Assembly: GCF_020640915.1 (NCBI RefSeq)
Contig: NZ_JADWDC010000016.1
Coordinates: 1-64,000 of the forward strand
Origin: Waterburya agarophytonicola KI4
Lineage (GTDB): Bacteria > Cyanobacteriota > Cyanobacteriia > Cyanobacteriales > Xenococcaceae
DNA: 64,000 bases
Direction: 5' to 3'
The translations under genes were made by a program, and so were the position numbers. A model generated the notes under the pieces. It ran no database searches, was not told the origin of the DNA, and saw nothing but the letters and a program-made list of their open reading frames with translations. Below, piece by piece: positions 53,777 to 62,841 of this stretch (positions are counted from its first letter, which is position 1; each line of letters starts with the position of its first letter).

Positions 53777-54103
53777 TTATTTCTTATGAAACTTAGGATA
53801 AAGCATAGCTTTAACAGGACAACCATTAATAATATGCTGCTTGATTATTATCGCCACTTCATCGGGATGAACTTGAGAATACCAAGTGGGATCTGACTCT
53901 ACCATTACCATAGTGCCATTACCGCATTGTCCCAAACAGGGAACAGAAATCAAATCTACGTCTGGTGGCAAATTCCGTTTAAAATTCTCAAAAACTTCCT
54001 CCGCACTATATTTACGACAGCTACGCCCTCGACAAACTATAACTCTTGCTTTTGAAGAAGGTTTGATCGCATTAACTGGAGGTAACTGCACTTCTTGTTT
54101 CAT
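53777..54103 (-). CDS. Thioredoxin-like [2Fe-2S] ferredoxin
   Basis: A 108-residue protein of the thioredoxin-like ferredoxin group (NuoE/Shethna type). The cluster Cys are in VCRGRSCRK and VPCLGQCGNG. Tyr-rich and charged segments follow (YSQVHPDEVAIIIKQHI). Such proteins carry one electron and often serve hydrogenases or cobalamin-related enzymes. A His-rich chelatase-like gene starts divergently 250 bases away and a Fur/Zur-like palindrome sits between them. It is soluble and cytoplasmic. Confidence 0.88.
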   Translation of the reverse strand: MKQEVQLPPVNAIKPSSKARVIVCRGRSCRKYSAEEVFENFKRNLPPDVDLISVPCLGQCGNGTMVMVESDPTWYSQVHPDEVAIIIKQHIINGCPVKAMLYPKFHKK

Positions 54104-54137
54104 AACTGCGGGTTAGAGACAAATTTTCAATAGCTGT

Positions 54138-54155
54138 AACGATAATATTATCGTT
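54138..54155. promoter_or_regulatory. Perfect 18-base palindrome resembling Fur/Zur boxes
   Basis: AACGATAATATTATCGTT is self-complementary over its full length. The core GATAAT-ATTATC resembles Fur/Zur half sites (GATAAT-N-ATTATC) but without the central base. It lies 35 bases upstream of the ferredoxin ATG, where a repressor could cover the promoter. It also could be read as a loop-less hairpin followed by Ts. Confidence 0.5.
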
Positions 54156-54351
54156 TTTATATTTTTCTCTCGCAATACTTTAATTTTTGCTGCCAAATAT
54201 TAACTTTTGGGACTTCTAGGTATATCGACTGAAAGTGAGTGCTAGCTTAATCCTTAATGAAGCTCGGATTTTAACTCTCCGCAATGCATAACAAATATTT
54301 ATCCAAAATTCCGATTCATAACTAAACAAAACTTAACTAAGGAAGTCACAA

Positions 54352-55530
54352 GTGGTTACAATCTCCCATCAGTCTAAATCTACGGCTCACGAACACCACC
54401 ACCATCATGAGTCAGAACAAAACAAAAGCGATAAGCCTGACGGCATGGCTTCGCAACGCGTAGCAGTATTGTTAATGGGTTACGGCGAAGTAGAAAGCTA
54501 TGAAGACTTTGCTAACTATAACGAACAAGCATTAAACCTTCTGACAGCAAAATTCGCTCCCGTACCTACCTGGGTTTATCCTGCGATCGCAAAATTACTC
54601 GCAATCTTCGATCTACACGAGTGGAGTCACCAGCACGGTAACTTTATCTCCCCCCACAATGCCATCTTTGAAGAACAAAGAGAAGGTATTGAGAAAGAGC
54701 TACAAGCAACTTGGGGAGAGAAAGTCAAAGTCTTCAAGGCATTTAACTTTTGCGCCCCCCATTTACCCGAACAGGTATTAGAAGAAATTAAAGACCAAGG
54801 ATTTGATAAAATCCTGATTTATCCCTTGCTAGTGGTTGATTCTATCTTTACCAGTGGTATTGCAGTAGAACAAGTTAACAAGGCTTTAGCCAACCAAGCT
54901 GATGGCGACTCCCATTGGTTAAAAAGTTCTCGTTACATTCCTTCTTTCTTCAATAAGCCAGACTACATCAAGCTATTAGCACGTATGGTAGAAGAAAAGA
55001 TTGAAGAGGAATTAGCCCAAGGACATTTAGCTTCTCAAATTGGCATCATCCTCATGAATCATGGCTGTCCCCACAAAGCCAAAGGATTCACATCTGGAAT
55101 TGATGAAAGTCAAGCCCTCTACGAACTAGTCAGAGAAGAATTAATCAGTAAATATCCTCTAATTTCTGTCGGCTGGCTCAACCACGACACCCCATTAATT
55201 GAATGGACGCAGCCTAATGTCAAATTAGCGGCTCAAAACCTAATAGAATTGGGTGCAAGTTCGATCGTCATGATGCCCATTGGCTTTGCGACAGAAAACC
55301 ACGAAACTCTTCTAGATGTGGATCATATTATTCATAGTCTACAGCACAAAAACTCTGACGTTACCTTTATTCGGATGCCTTGTGTCAACAGCCGTCCAGA
55401 ATTTATGCACATGGCAGCAGAGTGGGCAAACCCTCAAATTGAAGCTTTGCTAGAAGAATCAGGCATCACAGTCAATCCTCAATTGGCAAAACAGCAAGCT
55501 ATACAGGCTCATTCACACCACCATCATTAA
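54352..55530 (+). CDS. Ferrochelatase-like protein with His-rich ends
   Basis: A 392-residue chelatase-superfamily protein of two related halves (about 35-200 and 210-370). The second half has ILMNHGCPHKA, where HemH has its catalytic His in (S)xHGxP, and IGFATENHETLLDVD, matching the DHxETLYEID segment with the catalytic Glu. Both ends carry His runs (HEHHHHHESE at about 13-22 and HSHHHH at the end), usual for storing or sensing Ni, Co or Zn. It lacks the C-terminal CAB helix of standard cyanobacterial ferrochelatase. The metal and tetrapyrrole are unknown. The start is GTG at 54352 with an AAGGAAG ribosome site. Confidence 0.7.
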   Translation: MVTISHQSKSTAHEHHHHHESEQNKSDKPDGMASQRVAVLLMGYGEVESYEDFANYNEQALNLLTAKFAPVPTWVYPAIAKLLAIFDLHEWSHQHGNFISPHNAIFEEQREGIEKELQATWGEKVKVFKAFNFCAPHLPEQVLEEIKDQGFDKILIYPLLVVDSIFTSGIAVEQVNKALANQADGDSHWLKSSRYIPSFFNKPDYIKLLARMVEEKIEEELAQGHLASQIGIILMNHGCPHKAKGFTSGIDESQALYELVREELISKYPLISVGWLNHDTPLIEWTQPNVKLAAQNLIELGASSIVMMPIGFATENHETLLDVDHIIHSLQHKNSDVTFIRMPCVNSRPEFMHMAAEWANPQIEALLEESGITVNPQLAKQQAIQAHSHHHH

Positions 55531-55850
55531 ACCGCTTTCCATTTTAATTTAAACCTAGGGTGGGCATTGCAAAATCTTTGAAGCGTAACAGTTCATTGGT
55601 CAATGCCTACGATTTTGATGATGGTAGATTTAAAAGCAATTACTCACTAAAAAAGTAACGTTTATTAACAAAAATATTAAGCAGTATTTCAACTTTAGTC
55701 GAATCAGGCGATCGGCTGAAAATAGTACGGGACAACATGATACTATCCATTTCTAGGCGGACAAAAAGGTTAAGTGAACCTCCTAAGATAGATGAGTCAC
55801 TTTTGTCCTCAACATCAAAAAAGATTTATTAAAGATATAGGAGAAAAACT
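55531..55850. other. Leader region of chlP
   Basis: About 320 bases. The last 100 contain competing hairpins (listed separately). The earlier part is AT-rich with no open frame of note. Confidence 0.4.
55759..55808 (+). promoter_or_regulatory. Alternative hairpins in the chlP leader
   Basis: The bases ggacaaaa (55759-55766) can pair with ttttgtcc (55801-55808), extended by gtga/tcac. Inside, aggtt-aagtg-aacct (55767-55781) forms a smaller hairpin that uses the same gtga. The two structures exclude each other in part. It lies 43 bases before the chlP start codon. Confidence 0.4.
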
Positions 55851-57074
55851 TTGGGATTAAAGGTAGCCGTTGTCGGTTCTGGACCAGCAGGGTCATCAGC
55901 AGCAGAAGTTTTAGCCAAAGCAGGTATTGAAACTTATTTATTTGAACGCAAGCTAGATAATGCCAAGCCTTGCGGTGGTGCAATTCCTTTGTGCATGGTA
56001 GACGAATTTGATTTGCCTCAAAAGATTATTGACAGACAAGTCAAAAAGATGAAGATGATTTCTCCATCTAACAGAGAAGTGAACATTGGTTCGACTCTTA
56101 AAAATGGTGAATACATTGGTATGTGTCGTCGTGAAGTATTAGATGGCTTCTTACGCAACCGTGCTGCGGAATTGGGTGCAAACTTAATCAACGGTACTGT
56201 CTATCAACTAGACATTCCCGACAGCGATAAAGGACTTTACACCCTTCACTATGCAGACCATTCTACTGGTGCAATTAAGGGAGAAATGAAAACCCTTAAA
56301 GTAGACCTAGTAATTGGTGCTGATGGTGCTAATTCTAGAATTGCTAAAGCTATTGACGCTGGTGATTACAATTATGCGATCGCTTTCCAAGAGCGCATTC
56401 GCTTACCAGAAGACAAAATGGCTTACTACGAAGATCTAGCAGAAATGTATGTCGGTAACGATGTTTCTACAGACTTTTATGCTTGGGTATTCCCTAAATT
56501 CGACCACGTAGCAGTCGGTACGGGAACAATGAAAGTTAACCAAGCCGACATCAAAAAACTACAGGCTGGTATTCGCAAGCGTGCTGCTAAACGACTAGAA
56601 GGTGGCGAAATCATCAAAGTCGAAGCCCATCCTATTCCCGAACATCCTCGTCCCCGTCCCATTCGTGGCAGAGTTGTTTTAGTTGGTGATGCCTTGGGTA
56701 CAGTAACTAAGTCTTCTGGGGAAGGTATTTACTTCGCAGCTAAGTCTGGTCGTATGTGCGCCGAGAAGATCGTGGAAGCTTCTCAAAATGGACTAAAAGT
56801 TCCTACAGAGAAAGATCTCAAAGACTTTATGAAGCGTTGGAATAAAGAATACGGTGCAACTTACCTCGTTCTAGATATTTTACAAAGAGTCTTCTACCGT
56901 AGCGATGCAACTCGCGAAGCGTTTGTCGAAATGTGCGACGATATCGACGTTCAAAAAATGACTTTCGACAGCTATCTTTACAAAACTGTAGTTCCTGGTA
57001 GTCCTTTGACTCAGATGAAGATTACAGCGAAAACTCTTGGCAGTTTGCTTAGAGGTAATGCTCTAGCACCCTAG
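55851..57074 (+). CDS. chlP: Geranylgeranyl reductase ChlP
   Basis: A 407-residue FAD-dependent enzyme that reduces the geranylgeranyl chain to phytyl for chlorophyll a, and supplies phytyl for tocopherol and phylloquinone. The dinucleotide motif GSGPAGSSAAE is at residues 8-18. KPCGGAIPLCMVDEFDL follows, and the second FAD motif is VVLVGDALGTVTKSSGEGIYFA near 275. The length is typical. The start is TTG at 55851 with an AGGAG site about 10 bases upstream, and the family N-terminus allows no other start. The leader has competing hairpins and the end has a terminator. Confidence 0.95.
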   Translation: MGLKVAVVGSGPAGSSAAEVLAKAGIETYLFERKLDNAKPCGGAIPLCMVDEFDLPQKIIDRQVKKMKMISPSNREVNIGSTLKNGEYIGMCRREVLDGFLRNRAAELGANLINGTVYQLDIPDSDKGLYTLHYADHSTGAIKGEMKTLKVDLVIGADGANSRIAKAIDAGDYNYAIAFQERIRLPEDKMAYYEDLAEMYVGNDVSTDFYAWVFPKFDHVAVGTGTMKVNQADIKKLQAGIRKRAAKRLEGGEIIKVEAHPIPEHPRPRPIRGRVVLVGDALGTVTKSSGEGIYFAAKSGRMCAEKIVEASQNGLKVPTEKDLKDFMKRWNKEYGATYLVLDILQRVFYRSDATREAFVEMCDDIDVQKMTFDSYLYKTVVPGSPLTQMKITAKTLGSLLRGNALAP

Positions 57075-57129
57075 TATCGCTTCGCTTAAGTAATAAGTAA
57101 TAAATTGTTACTAACAGATAATTTATATG

Positions 57130-57160
57130 GCATCAGGTTTTATTATCTGGTGCTTTTTTT
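57130..57160 (+). terminator. Intrinsic terminator of chlP
   Basis: The arms gcatcag (57130-57136) and ctggtgc (57147-57153) pair with one G-U, followed by seven Ts. Confidence 0.8.
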
Positions 57161-57262
57161 ATTATCTATAAAATATTTTGATAAATCCTGTGGTTTAAAC
57201 TAACGGGAAAGCGATCGCCTTAATCAAAAAGCGATCGCAGAGTAAGTAAATCTCAATTAGAT

Positions 57263-60200
57263 TTAAGCAAAAACAAAATGACTCTCATTTGCCAAGAAAT
57301 CAGCAGGAGTATTAGCCACAATTGCCAGGTCATTACCATCAGTAGAAATCAATGCCCCAGCATCAGTTTGGCTAATCTCTAGATCGCCATAACCAATACC
57401 CAAGCCAGCTATACCAATAAGATCTTCACTACTGGTAAAGTCATTAATCGTATTAGGAGATTCGGGATATTCGCCATTAGCAATCCAGAATTGATCCGCA
57501 CCCAAGTTTCCATTGATGCTATTGTTGCCACCTGAAAGAACAAACAGACGGTCATCATCATCATCGGCAAAAATGCGGTCTGCTTCACCCAAGATAAAGA
57601 CATCCGAACCGCTGCCACCATAAGCACGATTGTTTCCCTCACCAGGAGAAAGATCTAATAGATCATCACCTTCCCCAGTAAAGATTAGATTGTTACTAGT
57701 ATCAAAATCTAAGCCAGCTTCTAAAATATCGTCTTCTGTAGTGCCAAAGACAGGAGTTAGTTCGCTATTGTCATTACCTTCACCTTCACTATTATCTGGT
57801 GCTTCAGTAGTCAAGAAAGCCAATTGACCTCCTTGAACTAGATCTGCTTCAGCAATAATGCCATCTTCTAAACTATGGGCTTGAACGTCAAAGATAAAGC
57901 GTGTTCCTGGTGCTTCATCAAAAAGCTGAGAAACATCAATGACACCAGAAGTTTCCCAGTTGCCGATATCATCAGGTTCGGGGTCAGATTGACCATCAGG
58001 AACAGCAGAACGGTCTATTTGAGCTATGCGAGTTAAATCTCCTGTTTCAGGGTCTACTTCCCAGATAGAAGCTTCTTCTCCCGAAGTCAGACCAAATTCA
58101 TCAAAAGAACGATCTTCCTGAATCAAAATCTTGCCATCATCAGCCCATTCTAAATTATCAGGACTGCGCAAGCCAAAGTCAGAACCTTCAAACTGACCGT
58201 TACCCGCATCATCGCCATCATAGAGGATATCGATTTGTGCAGTTAAAGGCTCGCCTGATTCACCAAACTCAGTATTTACAGTGTAAGTAGTACCCCAGCT
58301 ATCTCCTGCAAAACGCCCATCACGTCCAGTAGAAGCAAGAACAATTTCTGTACCATCTTCAGGATTAGTCGCTACGTCTTCAGGACGAGAGAATTGAAAG
58401 CCACCAGCATCAATAAATAGCTGGTCTTGTTGAGCTTGAGTAGCAAAACCTAACTCATCGTAACCTAGTTCGTCTTGGATATCCTCGTCATCATTAGTAT
58501 CTACTGCTGTACCAGCCAAGTCGGGGCGATAGTAATCAAGTTCGACCCAACTTCCACCGAGGCTATTACCAGTACCACTAAAACCAAAAGGATCGGGTGC
58601 ATCATCAGTGTCTACTTCTTCTCCATCTTCGTCAGTGAAGGTAGGAGTGTCTGCTACATCACCATCAGGAACCCAAGTATAGAGTTTTCCGCCAACTAAA
58701 CCGTTACGTTCTAAAAGATCAGCACCTTCACTAGTATCTTTTTCACCAACATAAAGTAATAATGGGGCAGCTTCGCGATCGTCTCCCACGATAAAGGCTA
58801 CTTTATCTGTAGTGCCAGTATCAATCTCAGTGGTACTTTCCCAAGCAGCACGACCCATCCAGGGAACGGCATGAAGAGTATTGGTAGCAGGATCGAGGAC
58901 AAATTCTGTACCGCCAGAAGTTTCTTCTCCAGTAAAGAATAAACTATCTGTCAAACCGCGATCTTCGCCAAATTGATTGGCTTCGATATAATTCGCCGAA
59001 CAAAGACGATTAATACCCTCATATTCCAGGTCGCTAGCTTCGTCTACTTCTTCGCCATTACGGTTAATGATTTTGTCAAACGCTAATCCAGAATCTTCTA
59101 ATTCTAAAGTTTCTTTGTTGATATCGAAGTAACTAACCCGCGCACCAGTTAACTCTGTACCATTAGCCAGAGTGTAAGCATAACCAGCATCTGGTCTTAA
59201 TTCGTGGTTAGCAACTACACGAATAGTATCTTCGTCTAAAGCAAAAGCACCCAAACCATCGGGAATACCAGGGGGAGTATAGCCATTAACCTCTTCTCCT
59301 ACAGTGAAAAAGGGATCTACTTCATAACCATTTAAACCAGTCATTTGGGCTGGTTGTTCTGTGTCGCCATTGTTGGAAATAGGTGTTACAGTCACGGGAG
59401 TTCCTCCAAGATTAGGGTCTAAATTTAAGGGTTGTTCTAAGTCGATTAAGACTACTTCGTTGTTGTCAATATCTCCTTCCCTGCCTTGAGAAAAGGGATA
59501 ATTATTGTCGTTTGCCACTAAAATTGTGTCTTCGTCTACCACGACTACATCTTCGATGGTGACAAAGGGCATATCGTAGGTAGTTTCGCCATCGCCATTA
59601 AGGTCGTTAGGATCTTCGATATTTAAGAGATCGACAACTTCTGTTTTTTCGACAAAGCCATTTTCATCTACTTGAGATATATCGATTTTGAAAATCTTTT
59701 TGAATTCTGCTTCTTCTCCCTGGTTGTTATCTCGTTCGATAACTAAAAATTCGTGGTCGTTAATAGGAGTAAAGTCACCAATAGGATTACCATCGGTAGT
59801 TTCGTAATAACCTACTAAACCAGTAAAGGAAGAGGACTCGACATCAAATTCATAAATGCGTAAAGCATTTTCGTGATCGCCGTCTACTGTTCCTTCTAAC
59901 AAAGGATATAAAGTAGAACGATCTGGGCTAAATGCCATTCCTTCAAAACCGCGAGATCCTAAGAGGTTGGGAATACCATCTCCTAAATCGGGATTTTGGG
60001 GAGAGATTACAAATTCTCCCGTTACAGAGTCTACTACTGCTACTCCAGTAGCAGGAAAGTCGGTAAAGAAACCATCAACGCCGACATCAATTAGCTGTTC
60101 AAATTCCTCTTCAGGGGTTTGAGGATTGCCATCTGCATCGAGAGTCAGAAATCTTTCTTCATTTCTTAAGGTGTAGGGGTGTACCTGCAAGCCTGCATCG

Positions 60201-61747
60201 TGGGCATATTCTACCAGCGGGAAAACTTCTCCTGTTAGCCCAGTTGTAATCTCGGCATTGCCGTCACCATCGCCGTCTACAGGTTCATCGAGACTTTCTC
60301 GCAATAGGATATTATTTTTCCAAGGACCTAAGCCACCAGCATAGTTGCTAATAATTTCAATAACTTCAGGATTTGCTAAGTCACCGTAGGTAATCTGTTG
60401 ACCCACTTCGGGATGATAGTTACCATCTTCCTCCAGGATACCTAAAGCCGAGAGTAATTCATCGCCGTAGGTATTAAGGGCATCTTCTTGAGTAAATTCC
60501 TCGTTGCTGAAGTTCGCCACAAAATCGTAAGGGACAGAAAAACCACCACCACCTTCGTTAATATCGTCGTCCTCAGTGTTGCCAAAGAGCTGTACTAAAG
60601 GAATATCGCCCAAACCAGCTTCCTCTAAGGTTGCGTTGAGTTCGATGAGATTATCAACTTCAAAAGACTGAATAAAAATACGGTTGGGGTCAGTAAAGCC
60701 AGTATCCTGTAAGGTTTGAACTAAGAGTTCTTCTAAAGATAAACCCTGTTCGTCAAAAAAGGTGGGGTGTTTGGTTTCGGGATAAATACCAACCTGCACT
60801 CCTGTTTCGGCTTCTGTCTCTTGGACTAGCTGTATGACCTCTTCAAAGGTAGGAATTTCAAACGCACCATCAAATGAATCGTCACGAAAATCACGAGGCT
60901 GTACCGCCCTGAGCATTTTGATTTCTTCTAGAGTAAAGTCTTCAGCAAAATATGCTGTAACTTCTTCCCCATCGAGTATTTTGGTAGACATTCTGTCTTC
61001 CCCAAACACCTCAGCGACATTAGTGGTGTCGTCTAGAATCGGCTCGTGACGAGCGATTAAAACACCATCACTGGTACTAACTAAATCTGGTTCGATAAAG
61101 TCTGCCCCTTGAGCGATCGCAACGCTGTATGATTCTAGGGTATGTTCGGGCAAAACTCCACTCGCCCCACGATGTCCGATAATGAGAGGATCTTGACCGT
61201 TGAGGGTATTGAGATTAGTTTTATTGGGTGTGGCGATCGGTGCTTCTAAGAGTTCTCCGTCAGCATTAAAATGTAATAAATACGGACCAAATTCTTCTCC
61301 GACCCAAATATCGCCATTATCGTCAATAACAAAGGACTCAACATCAAAGTCCCCTCCCGTCAGCAAGCGATCTTCACTATCTTCATTGACAAGATCGAAA
61401 TTGATTAAATTGTTGGGATCGCTAAGCTGAATAAAAGTTTCTATTTCTATACTGCCATCACCATCTTCAATCCCTGTAAAATTAGGATCTACTTGATAGA
61501 TGCGTAATAAATAATCTGCACTGTTTTCTTGCGCCCCAAAGCCATTATCGGACAAAAACCAAAATCCCCCAGTGTTGTCTGGAGCAAACTGCACCCCACT
61601 AAAACCTTGGACAGGTTGTCCATCGAAAGGCCCAGTACGTCCGTTGGCACTAATGGGATTACCTTCACCGTCATTTGCCCCCGCAGGAGTTCCGATCGCA
61701 AAGGTATCTGCTGGCAACGAAGCAAAACCAGCCAATTGATTAGTCAT
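57263..61747 (-). CDS. Giant multidomain phosphatase: split phytase-like, GDPD, PhoX-like and RTX
   Basis: A 1494-residue acidic protein without an N-terminal signal. Residues about 10-175 begin an esterase-like phytase domain (FSGVQFAPDNTGGFWFLSDNG). A complete GDPD domain follows at about 185-570 (IIGHRGASGVLPEHT, IEPDLVSTSDGVLIARHEP). The phytase-like domain then resumes at about 590-790 (SRGFEGMAFSPDRSTLYPLLEG, FVTIEDVVVVD), so the GDPD is an insertion. About 800-1340 is DUF839/PhoX-like (FFTGEETSGG, WADDGKILIQEDRS). The end (about 1370-1494) has RTX-like GEGDDLLDL and GGSGSDVFILG repeats and a type I secretion-like tail. It should release phosphate from organic esters outside the cell. 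Base use resembles its neighbours. Confidence 0.8.
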   Translation of the reverse strand: MTNQLAGFASLPADTFAIGTPAGANDGEGNPISANGRTGPFDGQPVQGFSGVQFAPDNTGGFWFLSDNGFGAQENSADYLLRIYQVDPNFTGIEDGDGSIEIETFIQLSDPNNLINFDLVNEDSEDRLLTGGDFDVESFVIDDNGDIWVGEEFGPYLLHFNADGELLEAPIATPNKTNLNTLNGQDPLIIGHRGASGVLPEHTLESYSVAIAQGADFIEPDLVSTSDGVLIARHEPILDDTTNVAEVFGEDRMSTKILDGEEVTAYFAEDFTLEEIKMLRAVQPRDFRDDSFDGAFEIPTFEEVIQLVQETEAETGVQVGIYPETKHPTFFDEQGLSLEELLVQTLQDTGFTDPNRIFIQSFEVDNLIELNATLEEAGLGDIPLVQLFGNTEDDDINEGGGGFSVPYDFVANFSNEEFTQEDALNTYGDELLSALGILEEDGNYHPEVGQQITYGDLANPEVIEIISNYAGGLGPWKNNILLRESLDEPVDGDGDGNAEITTGLTGEVFPLVEYAHDAGLQVHPYTLRNEERFLTLDADGNPQTPEEEFEQLIDVGVDGFFTDFPATGVAVVDSVTGEFVISPQNPDLGDGIPNLLGSRGFEGMAFSPDRSTLYPLLEGTVDGDHENALRIYEFDVESSSFTGLVGYYETTDGNPIGDFTPINDHEFLVIERDNNQGEEAEFKKIFKIDISQVDENGFVEKTEVVDLLNIEDPNDLNGDGETTYDMPFVTIEDVVVVDEDTILVANDNNYPFSQGREGDIDNNEVVLIDLEQPLNLDPNLGGTPVTVTPISNNGDTEQPAQMTGLNGYEVDPFFTVGEEVNGYTPPGIPDGLGAFALDEDTIRVVANHELRPDAGYAYTLANGTELTGARVSYFDINKETLELEDSGLAFDKIINRNGEEVDEASDLEYEGINRLCSANYIEANQFGEDRGLTDSLFFTGEETSGGTEFVLDPATNTLHAVPWMGRAAWESTTEIDTGTTDKVAFIVGDDREAAPLLLYVGEKDTSEGADLLERNGLVGGKLYTWVPDGDVADTPTFTDEDGEEVDTDDAPDPFGFSGTGNSLGGSWVELDYYRPDLAGTAVDTNDDEDIQDELGYDELGFATQAQQDQLFIDAGGFQFSRPEDVATNPEDGTEIVLASTGRDGRFAGDSWGTTYTVNTEFGESGEPLTAQIDILYDGDDAGNGQFEGSDFGLRSPDNLEWADDGKILIQEDRSFDEFGLTSGEEASIWEVDPETGDLTRIAQIDRSAVPDGQSDPEPDDIGNWETSGVIDVSQLFDEAPGTRFIFDVQAHSLEDGIIAEADLVQGGQLAFLTTEAPDNSEGEGNDNSELTPVFGTTEDDILEAGLDFDTSNNLIFTGEGDDLLDLSPGEGNNRAYGGSGSDVFILGEADRIFADDDDDRLFVLSGGNNSINGNLGADQFWIANGEYPESPNTINDFTSSEDLIGIAGLGIGYGDLEISQTDAGALISTDGNDLAIVANTPADFLANESHFVFA

Positions 61748-62061
61748 AGTGTAATTATTCTGAATGAGATAAAACTGCTTAAATTGATAAAAAATTTGTG
61801 CTTAATGGATAAGAGGCAATTAACGATTAATAATTGACAATTATTGATCGCCTTTATCTGCCTTATTATTCAGAATTTCACGATTGTATTAAGGATTGGT
61901 AATCTTTAATTTAAAGTTTTTTTAGAATATATGAAACTTAACTTATTTACTAATAGTAATATTTTGTATTTAACGAAAAGACTATCATTGATAACCTCTT
62001 CTTAAACTCTGAAATGATAGTTTGGATAAAAATTACTCAGATTTCAATAATATATATATTA
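61748..62061. other. Intergenic region between the giant phosphatase gene and phnL
   Basis: About 314 bases of AT-rich spacer between two minus-strand genes. Some T/A-rich stretches contain single TTAA-type half sites, but I cannot find three 11-base-spaced Pho-box units. No coding frame is recognised. Confidence 0.35.
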
Positions 62062-62796
62062 TTAATTAATATCAAATCTCAACTCTCTTGTACACAAATT
62101 ATTCCTAACTTCTTCATCGTGAAAAATGCCAATCAAAGCGCATCCTTGACTTTTTTTTTCTGTTAACAACTCAACTACAACCTGACGATTTTTGGCATCC
62201 AAAGCTGATGTTGGTTCATCTAATAAAAATATCGGATAGTCTACTGCCAAGGCACGGGCAATATTAACTCTTTGTTTTTCCCCACCAGAAAAGGTGGTTG
62301 GGGATAATTGCCATAGTCTTTCGGGTAAATTTAACAAACTAAAAAGCTTTTTTATTTTCTGGTAGGCGCGATCTACATCTATTCCTAATTCTAATAAAGG
62401 TTCGGCGGCAACATCCAAAGCAGATACCCGAGGAATAACCCGTAAAAACTGACTGACATAGCCAATAGTTTTTTGTCTGATTTCGATTACTTGGTGAGGT
62501 TTTAACTGTACCAAATCTACCCAATTATCATGATGCTTAAGCCAAATCTCTCCGCGATCTACACCATAATTGCCATAAAGAGATTTCATTAAAGTAGATT
62601 TACCCGAACCAGATTGACCAGTTAAAGCTACGCATTCTCCTGCTTTTACTTCTAAATTGGCATTATTCAATACTGGTAAATTAATTCTACCTTGGTTGTG
62701 TAAAGTAAAACTTTTATTTATGCCAGTAGCGTATAAAAGAGTATCGGCAGAAAGTTCGATTGATGGTTTTTGAGTAGTTAATTTTTGAGTAGTCAT
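62062..62796 (-). CDS. phnL: C-P lyase pathway ATP-binding protein PhnL
   Basis: A 244-residue ABC-type ATPase needed, with PhnG-J and PhnM, to convert alkylphosphonate and ATP into ribose 1-phosphonate triphosphate. Walker A is GQSGSGKST, the signature FSGGEKQRV, Walker B IFLLDEPTSALD, and the switch His is in GIFHDEEVR. The segment GRINLPVLNNANLEVKAGECVAL and IGYVSQFLRVIPRVSALDVAAEPL are specific to PhnL. It follows phnK by about 45 bases on the same strand, so the two are in one operon. The remaining phn genes must lie to the right of the window or elsewhere. Confidence 0.9.
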   Translation of the reverse strand: MTTQKLTTQKPSIELSADTLLYATGINKSFTLHNQGRINLPVLNNANLEVKAGECVALTGQSGSGKSTLMKSLYGNYGVDRGEIWLKHHDNWVDLVQLKPHQVIEIRQKTIGYVSQFLRVIPRVSALDVAAEPLLELGIDVDRAYQKIKKLFSLLNLPERLWQLSPTTFSGGEKQRVNIARALAVDYPIFLLDEPTSALDAKNRQVVVELLTEKKSQGCALIGIFHDEEVRNNLCTRELRFDIN

Positions 62797-62841
62797 AAGG
62801 ATTAAATGCGATCGCTAAAATAAATTGTCTATTGTCTATTT

